Under the pieces are notes generated by a model. It saw only the letters and a program-made list of their open reading frames with translations. It searched no databases and was not told the DNA's origin. The position numbers and the translations under genes were made by a program. Positions 19,433 through 27,422 of a stretch of DNA of 64,000 nucleotides are shown in pieces (within the stretch, counting starts at the first letter, position 1; the number at the start of each line of letters is the position of its first letter). Where the stretch lies: positions 1 to 64,000 of the forward strand of contig JAKUPL010000010.1 in assembly GCA_022449455.1 (NCBI GenBank), in the 5' to 3' direction. This DNA is from Alcanivorax sp. (GTDB lineage Bacteria; Pseudomonadota; Gammaproteobacteria; Pseudomonadales; Alcanivoracaceae).

Positions 19433-20560
19433 TTATACCACCCGGTAAGGGTCCAGGGCGGCCAGACCGTCCAGCGGCCCGATGCCGGGTGCGTCTCCCA
19501 GAGCCACCATGCCCTGTTCCACCCGATTGAGCGCGCCGGCCAGTTCCGTGCGCAGCGGATTGGGGTTGGCGTCCACCTCCAGGGCGCCGTCACCGCCCAC
19601 CGCCGCCAGCAGATGGCCGGAGGCCAGCAGGCCGATGCCGCCGCCCAGATAATGGGGAAAATAGCGCAGCCCGGCGTCGTTGATCGCCTTCGCCAGCGGC
19701 AGCCCGCGACTCAGGCCGCCCCACTTGGCCACGTCCGGCTGCAGGATCGAGATCGCGCCGCTGTCGATGGCCTCGCGAAAACGGTCTTCGCCCATCAGGT
19801 TCTCGCCGGCGGACACCGGAATGTCGGTGAGCGCCGCCAGCGTCCGCCAGTCGGACCAGGGCGCGGTGCACAGCAGCGGCTCCTCGATCCACTTCAAACC
19901 CAGCCGGTTCAGCGCCGGCAGTTGCTCCCGGGCCTGCTCCAGGGTCCAGCCCTGATTCACGTCCACCATCAATGATGCCTGCTCGCCCAGGGTGTCGCGC
20001 AGCGCCGCCAGGTTGGCCAGATCGCGCTCCGCGCCGAAGCCGATCTTCAGCTTGAAACGGGTGTAGCCCTCCGCCGCCCGCTGCGCCGCCAGCCGCTCCG
20101 GGCGGGTGGGATTGAGGCCGCTGGCGTACACCCGGATACGGTCCGTGTCGCCGCCCAGATAGCGCCACAGCGGCTGGCCGGCGCGGCGCGCGCACAGGTC
20201 CCACAGCGCCAGATCGATGCCCGACAGACATTGGGCGAACGGTCCGGGCTCGGCGGACTGCAGCGCCAGCACCCGGGTGCCCGCCTCCAGCGCCTGATAA
20301 GCCGCCGCCGGCGATTCGAACTCCCGGTCCACCAACTGCGCGCGGAATACGCTGTCCACCAGCCGCGCCCGATGCTCGGCGCCGACCATGGGAAAGTTGC
20401 ACCAGATCTCGCCCCAGCCCTGGTGGCCGTCCCGGTCGGTGATCCGCACCACCACCATGGGCCGGTCCAGCATGGTGCCGAAGGAGGTCTGTACCGGGGT
20501 TTCCAGGGGGCAGCGGTACACGAAGGTGTCGAGGGCGCGGACGGCGACCGGGTGGTTCAT
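19433..20560 (-). CDS. Mandelate racemase/muconate-lactonizing enzyme family dehydratase
   Basis: 375-residue enolase-superfamily enzyme. The capping domain comes first, then the barrel with catalytic residues in order: KLK (FKLKIGFG), Mg ligands Asp in VDVNQGW, Glu in IEEPLL and Glu in SAGENL, the QPDVAKWGG Asp, and the His in FPHYLGGG expected for the mandelate racemase subgroup. Such enzymes abstract a proton alpha to a carboxylate, most often dehydrating sugar acids. The start at 20560 overlaps the gntR stop (ATGA). It is divergent from the GMC/ALDH/TRAP genes, so it probably handles an acid in the same pathway. The substrate cannot be read from the sequence. Confidence 0.85.
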   Translation of the reverse strand: MNHPVAVRALDTFVYRCPLETPVQTSFGTMLDRPMVVVRITDRDGHQGWGEIWCNFPMVGAEHRARLVDSVFRAQLVDREFESPAAAYQALEAGTRVLALQSAEPGPFAQCLSGIDLALWDLCARRAGQPLWRYLGGDTDRIRVYASGLNPTRPERLAAQRAAEGYTRFKLKIGFGAERDLANLAALRDTLGEQASLMVDVNQGWTLEQAREQLPALNRLGLKWIEEPLLCTAPWSDWRTLAALTDIPVSAGENLMGEDRFREAIDSGAISILQPDVAKWGGLSRGLPLAKAINDAGLRYFPHYLGGGIGLLASGHLLAAVGGDGALEVDANPNPLRTELAGALNRVEQGMVALGDAPGIGPLDGLAALDPYRVV

Positions 20561-21297
20561 GCTTTCAGGTCCATTTCCAGATGAATGTAGTCGCCACGGT
20601 AGGTGGCCTCGGCGACATAGATGATGGTGTTGTCGGCATCCACCAGCACCCGCCGCACGTTGGCGATCGGGTCGCCCAGGGGCATGTCCAGCAGCCGCGC
20701 CACTTCCAGGTCCGCCTTGGCGATGGTGATGCTCTGCTTGGCCTGGGCCACGGTCAGGTCCAGCGACATCAGCACCGGCAGAATGATCTCGTCGCGGAAG
20801 CGCTGCTCCGCCTTCTCGAACACCGCCTTTTCCAGGTAGATGGAGATCACGCAGTACTTCACCCCCTGGCGGGCGTGCACCCGGCGCAGGTGGTGGTAGT
20901 GCGCCGCCGGGATGCCGTCGGCGTCGGCGAGGCGGGGCGGCGTGCTGGAGTCGGAAATATTGGTGACCACCGGCGTGTCGCCGCGATAGGCCTCCACCAG
21001 CGCCTGCAGGGTGGTTTCCACCTTCACCGGATGCTCGCCGGCACCGCCCTTGAGCACCAGGGTGCCGACGCCACGCTGCACTTGGATCAGACCGGAGCGG
21101 GCCAGCAGCTGCAGGGCCTGGCGCACCGTCACCCGGGACACCGAGAACTCCTTCATCAGCACCTCGATGGGCGGCAGCAAGCTGCCCTCCGCCCACACGC
21201 CGCGACCGATCCGATAGCGGATAATGTCCGCCACCTGCACGTACAGCGGTATCGGGCTTGCGTTCAGCAACCCGCGGTCATCGTTGTGATCAGCCAT
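20557..21297 (-). CDS. GntR-family transcriptional regulator (HutC-like)
   Basis: 246 residues from ATG 21297. The N-terminal winged helix is typical GntR: PLYVQVADIIRYRIGRGVWAEGSLLPPIEVLMKEFSVSR followed by VTVRQALQLLARSGLIQVQRGVGTLV. The C-terminal part (about residues 90-246) looks like a UTRA ligand domain as in HutC regulators. It forms an operon with the dehydratase downstream and faces the GMC gene. The palindrome at 21373-21388 is the obvious operator candidate, so it likely controls both arms in response to a pathway metabolite. Confidence 0.88.
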   Translation of the reverse strand: MADHNDDRGLLNASPIPLYVQVADIIRYRIGRGVWAEGSLLPPIEVLMKEFSVSRVTVRQALQLLARSGLIQVQRGVGTLVLKGGAGEHPVKVETTLQALVEAYRGDTPVVTNISDSSTPPRLADADGIPAAHYHHLRRVHARQGVKYCVISIYLEKAVFEKAEQRFRDEIILPVLMSLDLTVAQAKQSITIAKADLEVARLLDMPLGDPIANVRRVLVDADNTIIYVAEATYRGDYIHLEMDLKA

Positions 21298-21338
21298 CCA
21301 TTCCCTTCCCTTCGCTTCCCGGCAAACGCTTGACAGGA

Positions 21339-21367
21339 AACCTAGCATGTGGAAATGTTCGCATCAA
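21339..21367 (-). promoter_or_regulatory. Candidate sigma-70 promoter for gntR-dehydratase operon
   Basis: Minus strand TTGATG (21367-21362), 17-bp spacer, TAGGTT (21344-21339). A plus-strand TTGACA at 21330-21335 may serve the divergent GMC operon, although its -10 box is poor. Confidence 0.45.
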
Positions 21368-21372
21368 CTGAT

Positions 21373-21388
21373 GTCCTAACATTAGGAC
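21373..21388. promoter_or_regulatory. Perfect 16-bp palindrome, probable GntR operator
   Basis: GTCCTAA-CA-TTAGGAC is a perfect inverted repeat 31 bp before the GMC oxidoreductase start and just upstream of the gntR -35 box. Its position between two divergent operons, one encoding a GntR regulator, makes it the likely operator. Confidence 0.65.
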
Positions 21389-21418
21389 TTCATGACTTCT
21401 CACCGCAAGGAGTACACG

Positions 21419-23038
21419 GTGTCCGACAAACAATACGACTACATCGTGGTGGGCGCCGGCTCGGCCGGCTGCATCGTCGCGAACCGGCTGTCCGCGAACC
21501 GCGACAACCGGGTGCTGTTGCTGGAAGCGGGCGGCTGGGACCGCAATTTCTGGCTGCACTTTCCGGTGGGCTATTACCGCTCGATTTACGATACCCGGGT
21601 GGCCCGGCTGTTCGACACCGAACCCTCCGAGGGCAGCGGCGGGCGCAACATCGTCTGGCCCCGGGGCAAGGTGATCGGCGGTTCCAGCTCCATCAACGGG
21701 CTGATCTTCATTCGCGGCCAGCGCGAGGATTTCGACAGCTGGGCGGAACAGGGCGCCACCGGCTGGTCCTACGATGAGGTGCTGCCCTACTTCCGCCGAC
21801 TGGAGCGCTACACCGGCACCGACTGCGGCGACGGCAGTCGCGGTGACCGGGGCGAACTGGAAGTCTCGGACATGCGCACCAACAACCCGGCCTGCCAGGC
21901 CTGGCTGCGCGCCGCCGGCGAGTACGGCCTGCCCTTCAACCCGGACATGAACAGCAGCGACACCCGGGGGGTGGGCCCCTATCAGCTGAGCCTCAAGGGC
22001 CGCTGGCGTTGCAGCTCCGCCAAGGCGTTTCTGACCCCGATCAAGGACCGCCCCAACCTGACCATCGTCACCGAGGCGCCCGCCAATCGGGTGGTGTTCG
22101 AAGGCAACCGGGCGGTGGGCGTGGAATGGCGCCACAACGGCCAGGTGCATCGGGCCGACGCCCGCCGCGAAGTGGTGCTGAGCGCCGGTGCCATCCAAAC
22201 GCCGCAGCTGCTGCAGCTGTCCGGCGTGGGCCCCGCCGAGCTGCTGCGCCGGCACGGCATCGAACCGGTTTACGACGCGCCGGAGGTGGGCGCCAATCTG
22301 CAAGACCACTATCAGGTGCGTGCCATCTACCGGCTGAAGCGCAAGCTGTCCCTGAACACCGATGTGCGCAACCCCTTCAAGCTCGCCAGCATGGGCCTGG
22401 AATGGCTGCTGCGCGCCTCCGGCTCGCTGACCGTGGGCGCCGGCCAGGTGGGCGGCAGCGCCCGCACCTGTTATGCGGACGGCGACCGGCCGGATGTGCA
22501 GTTCAACGTGATGCCGCTGTCGGTGGACAAGCCCGGCACGCCGTTGCACCGCTACCCCGGTTTCACCGCTTCGGTGTGGCAGTGCCATCCCCGCTCCCGG
22601 GGCCAGGTACGCATCACTTCCGCCGACCCCGAAGCGGCACCGCTGATCGAGCCCCGTTACTTCTCCGATCCCCATGACCGCAAGGTGATCGTGGAGGGCA
22701 TGAAAATCCTTCGTGATATCGCCCGCCAGCCCGCGTTCCGCGATCTCTGGGACGTGGAGATGGAACCCGGCGAGCAGATCGACGGCGACGAGGCCCTGTG
22801 GGAGTCCGCCCGCCAGCGCGGCGGCACCGTGTTTCATTGCGTGGGCACCTGCCGCATGGGCAGCGACGACGGCGCCGTGGTGGACCCTCGTCTGCGGGTG
22901 CGCGGCGTGCAAGGCCTGCGCGTGGTGGACGCCTCGGTGATGCCCCAAGTGACCTCCGCCAATACCAATGCGCCCTCGCTGATGATCGGCGAGAAGGGCG
23001 CGGCCCTGATTCTTGAAGACGCCAACCCGGAGTCCTGA
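21419..23038 (+). CDS. GMC-family FAD-dependent alcohol/choline-type dehydrogenase
   Basis: Flavoprotein that oxidises a primary alcohol to an aldehyde. N-terminal YDYIVVGAGSAGCIVANRLS binds FAD; WPRGKVIGGSSSINGLIFIRG and the GAIQTPQLLQLSGVG segment are GMC signatures; the C-terminal HCVGTCRMG and PSLMIGEKGA carry the catalytic His/Asn region. GTG 21419 is preferred over ATG 21392 because AAGGAG stands 6 nt before it and the ATG-derived extension lies over the operator flank; this gives 539 residues. The aldehyde dehydrogenase gene follows after one base, so the two probably oxidise the same alcohol to an acid in sequence. Confidence 0.88.
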   Translation: MSDKQYDYIVVGAGSAGCIVANRLSANRDNRVLLLEAGGWDRNFWLHFPVGYYRSIYDTRVARLFDTEPSEGSGGRNIVWPRGKVIGGSSSINGLIFIRGQREDFDSWAEQGATGWSYDEVLPYFRRLERYTGTDCGDGSRGDRGELEVSDMRTNNPACQAWLRAAGEYGLPFNPDMNSSDTRGVGPYQLSLKGRWRCSSAKAFLTPIKDRPNLTIVTEAPANRVVFEGNRAVGVEWRHNGQVHRADARREVVLSAGAIQTPQLLQLSGVGPAELLRRHGIEPVYDAPEVGANLQDHYQVRAIYRLKRKLSLNTDVRNPFKLASMGLEWLLRASGSLTVGAGQVGGSARTCYADGDRPDVQFNVMPLSVDKPGTPLHRYPGFTASVWQCHPRSRGQVRITSADPEAAPLIEPRYFSDPHDRKVIVEGMKILRDIARQPAFRDLWDVEMEPGEQIDGDEALWESARQRGGTVFHCVGTCRMGSDDGAVVDPRLRVRGVQGLRVVDASVMPQVTSANTNAPSLMIGEKGAALILEDANPES

Positions 23039-23039
23039 C

Positions 23040-24464
23040 ATGAAATTCGATTACCGACATCATCTCGGCGGGGGTACCCCCTTCGAAACCGTCAACCCGG
23101 CGCGCCCCGAACAGGTGGTGGGCGGCTACGCGGAAGTGACCGCCCCGGACGCCGTGGACCGGGTGCTCGACCTGGCCGCCGAGGCCCAGGCCGAATGGGC
23201 CGGGGTACCGCCGGTGGCGCGCGGCGACCGGCTGCTGGCCTTTCTCGACGAGGTGGTGGCGAACGTGGATCGCATCGCCGAGGCCATTACCCTGGAACAG
23301 GGCAAGCCGCTCAACGAGGCGCGCAACGAAATTCTCAAGGGCTGCGCCGAAGGCCGTTTCATGGCCGGCGAGGCCGCCCGCCAGCAACTGCAGACCACCG
23401 CCGCCGCCCGCCCTCGGGTGCGCAATCTGATCCTGCGCCGGCCGCGCGGAACCCTGCTCGCCATCTGTCCCTGGAATTTCCCGGCGATGACGCCGTTGCG
23501 CAAACTGTGCCCGGCCATCGCCTTCGGCAACGCGCTGGTGATCAAACCGTCCCAGTTCACTCCGGCGGCGGCGTTCCTGCTGGCGGAAATCGCCGAGCGG
23601 CACTTTCCCGCCGGTCTGGTGCAGGTGCTGCCTTGCGGCGGCGCCTTCGCCAGCCAGCTCACCGCCGCCGGCCGTTTCGACGGGGTCAGCTTCACCGGTT
23701 CGGTGGCGGTGGGCCGCAAGGTCGGCCTGGCCGCCGCCGAGGGCCTGGTGCCCGCGCAACTGGAACTGGGCGGCAAGAACGGCGTGATCATCAACGACAG
23801 CGCCGACCTGGACGGTTGCCTGGATCAGGTGTTCGGCGCCGCCTTCCAGACCGGCGGCCAACGCTGCACCAGCCTCAGCCGGGTGATCGTGCACCGTGAC
23901 CTGCACGCGGCCGTCGTCCAGGGTCTTGCCGAGCGCGCTCACGGCCTGCGGCTGGGCGATGGCCTGGACGACGGCACCACCCTGGGCCCGCTGTGCAATG
24001 GCGCCCATTTCGACAGCGTCAAAACGCTCACCGCCCGGGCGGTGGACGAAGGTGCCCGCCTGGTGACCGGCGGCGAGCCGGTGACGGTCCCCGGCTGCGA
24101 GGGCGGTTATTTCTTCGCGCCCACCCTGCTGGACCACGCCGGCGCGTCCGACACCGCCAGCCGTCAGGAAATCTTCGGCCCGGTGCTCTCGGTGCTGCCC
24201 TACGAGGACGCCGACCAGGCGCTGTCGATTCTCAACGACACCGAATACGGGCTCACCTCCAGCCTGTTCTCGGACTCCCATGCGCTGATCCAGCGCTTCC
24301 TGGACGAAAGCCGCAACGGAATGCTGCACGTGAACAACGGCACGGTGCCGGACGTGAACATGCCGTTCGGCGGCATGAAACACTCCGGGCTGGGCGCTTA
24401 CTCCGTGGGCGCCTCCGCGTCCGCGTTCTACACCATCGAGCAGGCCGCCTATCTGGCCTGGTAA
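23040..24464 (+). CDS. NAD(P)-dependent aldehyde dehydrogenase
   Basis: 474-residue ALDH-superfamily enzyme. ICPWNFPAMTPLRKLCPAIAFGN is the cofactor-binding start, FTGSVAVGRKV the Rossmann turn, LELGGKN carries the general-base Glu and GGQRCTSLSRV the catalytic Cys; EIFGPVLSV and NMPFGGMKHSG complete the signatures. Resembles the succinate-semialdehyde/aldehyde dehydrogenase branch, but substrate class cannot be fixed. ATG 23040 follows the GMC stop by one base, so the pair is coupled. Confidence 0.9.
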   Translation: MKFDYRHHLGGGTPFETVNPARPEQVVGGYAEVTAPDAVDRVLDLAAEAQAEWAGVPPVARGDRLLAFLDEVVANVDRIAEAITLEQGKPLNEARNEILKGCAEGRFMAGEAARQQLQTTAAARPRVRNLILRRPRGTLLAICPWNFPAMTPLRKLCPAIAFGNALVIKPSQFTPAAAFLLAEIAERHFPAGLVQVLPCGGAFASQLTAAGRFDGVSFTGSVAVGRKVGLAAAEGLVPAQLELGGKNGVIINDSADLDGCLDQVFGAAFQTGGQRCTSLSRVIVHRDLHAAVVQGLAERAHGLRLGDGLDDGTTLGPLCNGAHFDSVKTLTARAVDEGARLVTGGEPVTVPGCEGGYFFAPTLLDHAGASDTASRQEIFGPVLSVLPYEDADQALSILNDTEYGLTSSLFSDSHALIQRFLDESRNGMLHVNNGTVPDVNMPFGGMKHSGLGAYSVGASASAFYTIEQAAYLAW

Positions 24465-24485
24465 AAAAACGACAGGGTGATAATC

Positions 24486-25541
24486 ATGAAAACAATCGCC
24501 AAACAGGCCCTACTCGCCACCGTTTTGTGGACCGCCACGGTGGCCGCCGACACCCCCAATCCGTTCGACTACCGGTCGGTGCCCAAGGAAGGCGACCAGA
24601 TCACCATGCGTCTGGCCCATTCGCTGAACATGGAGTGGAGTTCCCAGACCGTGGCGCTGAAGCGCTTCGCGGAGTTGGTCGCCATCTACACCGACAACCG
24701 CATCCGGCCGGTGATCTTTCCGGGCTCGCAGCTCGGCAGCGAAAAGGAAATGCTGCAACAGGCCCGTCAGGGCGTGATCCAGGTGACGCTGCCTGCCACC
24801 AACAACATGGCCCAGGTGGCGCCCAGCCTGAACGTACTGTTGCTGCCCTACCTGACCCAGAGCACGGAAGAGTCGAACTACCTGCTGGACCACATCACAC
24901 CAGTGCTACAGCCGCGGGTGATCGAGGAAGCGGGGGTGCGCATTATCGGCTGGGAGAACACCGGCTGGCGGCATTTCTTCTACAACGCGCCCGAGCCGAT
25001 CGAAACGCCGGCGGATCTGGCACCGCTGAAAATGCGCGTGCCGCCCAACGCGATCATGCTCGGCACCTACAAATCCTGGAACGCCTCGCCGGCGCCGATC
25101 GCCTGGAACGAGCTCTACAGCGCCCTGCAACAAGGCGTGGTGGAAGGCGGCGACAGCCCGGTGAGCGACATCATCGGCATGAAGTTCGACGAGGTGATCG
25201 GCCGTATTTCGCGGCTGCACTACACCATTCTCACCCACCCCATCGTGGTCTCCGAGCGCTGGTTCCAGGACCTGGACCCGGAGCTGCAGGAGGCGGTACT
25301 GCGTGCCGGCCGGGAAACCACCGAATACGTGCGCTGGTGGCAGCCGCTGGACGAAGCCCGCTGGTGGAAGCTGGCGGAGGAGGCGGGCGTCGAGATCGAC
25401 GAGATCGAGGACGAGACGCCGTGGGCGGAAAAGGCCCGCGCCGCCTGGCCCAACTACTACCATCTGATCGGCGACGACGGCGAAGCCCTCACCGATAAGG
25501 CGCTGGAAATTCTGGAAGCCTATAAAGCCGACGAACAATAA
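24486..25541 (+). CDS. dctP: TRAP transporter substrate-binding protein (DctP family)
   Basis: Periplasmic solute receptor that delivers a carboxylate-type ligand to the DctQM membrane complex. Signal peptide MKTIAKQALLATVLWTATVAA, then the DctP fold with RLAHSLNMEWSSQTVALKRFAELV, FPGSQLGSEKEMLQQARQG, LKMRVPPN (conserved Arg that contacts the ligand carboxylate) and NELYSALQQGVVEGGDSPVSD. The start ATG 24486 is favoured over a GTG three codons upstream because it sits at better distance from the AGGG element. 351 residues. Follows the ALDH gene by 21 bp. Confidence 0.88.
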   Translation: MKTIAKQALLATVLWTATVAADTPNPFDYRSVPKEGDQITMRLAHSLNMEWSSQTVALKRFAELVAIYTDNRIRPVIFPGSQLGSEKEMLQQARQGVIQVTLPATNNMAQVAPSLNVLLLPYLTQSTEESNYLLDHITPVLQPRVIEEAGVRIIGWENTGWRHFFYNAPEPIETPADLAPLKMRVPPNAIMLGTYKSWNASPAPIAWNELYSALQQGVVEGGDSPVSDIIGMKFDEVIGRISRLHYTILTHPIVVSERWFQDLDPELQEAVLRAGRETTEYVRWWQPLDEARWWKLAEEAGVEIDEIEDETPWAEKARAAWPNYYHLIGDDGEALTDKALEILEAYKADEQ

Positions 25542-25558
25542 AACCATCCGCCCGAGGT

Positions 25559-25580
25559 CGGGACGACCCGCGTCGTCCCG
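25559..25580 (+). promoter_or_regulatory. Intercistronic stem-loop between dctP and dctQ
   Basis: Perfect 9-bp stem CGGGACGAC / GTCGTCCCG with loop CCGC, lying between the dctP stop and the dctQ ribosome-binding site. There is no T-run, so it is more likely an mRNA stabiliser or partial attenuator that lets the binding protein be made in excess over the membrane subunits. Confidence 0.5.
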
Positions 25581-25593
25581 ATGGGAGAAAAAC

Positions 25594-26067
25594 ATGTATA
25601 ACCTGCTGAGAAAGTCTCAACTGGCGCTGTGCCATCTGTTGCTGTCGGGCATGGTGCTGGCCCTGCTGCTGCAGATTTTCGGTCGCAGCTTCAATGCCGG
25701 CCTGGAATGGACCGAGGAACTGTCCCGGTTCGCCTTTATCTCCTTCGTCTTCATCAGCGCCAGCTATTCGGCGTTGACCAAATCCGATCTGCGCATCGGC
25801 GTGTTCTCCGACTGGCTGAGCCGGCGTCTGGGCCGGGGCCTGGTGGAAGGCGTCACCACCGCTCTGCTGCTGCTGTTCGATGTGCTGATGATCATCTACT
25901 GCTTCCGCAACGTGATCGACGGTATCAAGTATCCCAGTGTGTCTCCGGTGCTCGGTTTCAATACCAACTACTTGTTCGTGGTGTTGATCCTGGCCTTCGT
26001 GCTGTCCGCTCTGAGTCGCCTGGTCGGGCATAACGCCCGCGGCGAGGCCGGGGAGGGTCTGGCATGA
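25594..26067 (+). CDS. dctQ: TRAP transporter small permease (DctQ family)
   Basis: 157-residue inner-membrane protein with four predicted hydrophobic helices (around residues 10-30, 45-62, 86-106 and 128-148), the topology of DctQ small permeases. The conserved TEELSRFAFI motif after the first helix is typical. GGGAGAAAAAC precedes the ATG. The stop overlaps dctM by 4 bp (ATGA). Works with DctM as a sodium-coupled secondary transporter fed by DctP. Confidence 0.88.
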   Translation: MYNLLRKSQLALCHLLLSGMVLALLLQIFGRSFNAGLEWTEELSRFAFISFVFISASYSALTKSDLRIGVFSDWLSRRLGRGLVEGVTTALLLLFDVLMIIYCFRNVIDGIKYPSVSPVLGFNTNYLFVVLILAFVLSALSRLVGHNARGEAGEGLA

Positions 26068-27365
26068 CCACCGTACAGTGGGTACTGATCATCATGCTGC
26101 CGGCGCTGCTGCTGCTCGGCGTACCGATCTACGCGGCGCTGGGCCTGACCGGCTTCGCCGCCGCCTGGTTTCTGGGCGCCGACCTGGTGTTCGCCGCGCA
26201 GAGCATCTTCAATGGCGTGGACAACTTCGCGCTGCTGGCGATTCCGGCCTTTATTCTGGCCGGCAACATCATGGAGAAAGGCGGGCTGACCCACGACATC
26301 ATCCGCATCTTCCGGCGCATGTTCGGGCACGTTCCCGGCAGCCTGGGGATGGTGACGATTCTGTCGTGCATGTTCTTCGCCGCCATCTCCGGCTCCGGCC
26401 CGGGCACCGTGGCGGCGATCGGCTCGATCATGATTCCGTCCATGGTGCGCTACGGCTACCCGGCGCCCTACGCCGCCTCGGTCACCGCCACCGGCGGCAC
26501 CCTGGGCATTCTGATTCCGCCCAGTAACCCGATGATCATCTACGCCATCATCGCCAACGTTTCCATCGCCGACGTGTTCGCCGCCGGCCTGCTGCCCGGC
26601 CTTTTGATGGGCGTGGTGCTGGTGTTCACCGCCTATGTGCTGGCCAAACGTTCCGGCGCCGTGGTCAACCCGGTGCACGAACAGGAGGACGAGAACGAAA
26701 GCCTGGGGTCGCTGATCTGGCACGCCAAATTCGCCCTGTTCCTACCGGTGCTGATTCTCGGCGGCATCTACTCCGGCCTGTTCACGCCGGTGGAAGCCTC
26801 GGTGGTGGCGGTGTTCTACGCGCTGGTGGTGGCCCGCTTCGTGTACCGGCAACTGGACGCCCGGGCACTCCACGAAGCCTTCGAACAGACCCATCGCATC
26901 TCCGGCGCGCTGATGATCGTGGTGGCCTGCTCGGCGCTGCTGGCCAAGGTGATCACCCTGGAAACCATCCCCCAGCAGATTTCCGCGGCCATGTCCGGCG
27001 TGTCCACCAACCCGCTGGTGATTCTGCTGTGGATCAACGTGTTCCTGATTCTGGTGGGCACCTTCATGGAAACCATGTCGGCGATCATCATTCTGGCGCC
27101 GATCCTGGTGCCGCTGGTCACCGCCTTCGGCATCAACCCGGTGCATTTCGGCATCATCCTGGTGACCAATATCCAGATCGCCTTTCTGACGCCGCCGCTG
27201 GGGGTCAACCTGTTCGTATCCAGTCAGATATCGGGGGTGCCGGTGGAGAAAATCATTCGCAGCATCTGGCCGTTCCTGGTGGCGCTGCTGGGGGTGCTGG
27301 CGCTGGTGACCCTGTTCCCGCAGATCAGCCTGTGGCTGCCCGACCTGCTCAGATCCTTGCGCTGA
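26064..27365 (+). CDS. dctM: TRAP transporter large permease (DctM family)
   Basis: 433-residue polytopic protein, about twelve transmembrane helices, that carries the substrate with sodium. Family motifs are clear: PAFILAGNIMEKGGLTHDIIRI, AISGSGPGTVAAIGSIMIP, GTLGILIPPSNPMIIYA, and ILVTNIQIAFLTPPLGVNLFV in the second half. Overlaps dctQ. Ends the operon, with a strong terminator 10 bp after the stop. Confidence 0.93.
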   Translation: MTTVQWVLIIMLPALLLLGVPIYAALGLTGFAAAWFLGADLVFAAQSIFNGVDNFALLAIPAFILAGNIMEKGGLTHDIIRIFRRMFGHVPGSLGMVTILSCMFFAAISGSGPGTVAAIGSIMIPSMVRYGYPAPYAASVTATGGTLGILIPPSNPMIIYAIIANVSIADVFAAGLLPGLLMGVVLVFTAYVLAKRSGAVVNPVHEQEDENESLGSLIWHAKFALFLPVLILGGIYSGLFTPVEASVVAVFYALVVARFVYRQLDARALHEAFEQTHRISGALMIVVACSALLAKVITLETIPQQISAAMSGVSTNPLVILLWINVFLILVGTFMETMSAIIILAPILVPLVTAFGINPVHFGIILVTNIQIAFLTPPLGVNLFVSSQISGVPVEKIIRSIWPFLVALLGVLALVTLFPQISLWLPDLLRSLR

Positions 27366-27374
27366 GTTCTTTTC

Positions 27375-27402
27375 GACCCGCCTCCCCGGCGGGTCTTTTT
27401 TT
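27375..27402 (+). terminator. Rho-independent terminator after dctM
   Basis: Stem GACCCGCC / GGCGGGTC with a five-base loop followed by seven T residues, directly after the dctM stop on the plus strand. Confidence 0.9.
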
Positions 27403-27422
27403 ATCAGCCCCGATGGAGGGTA

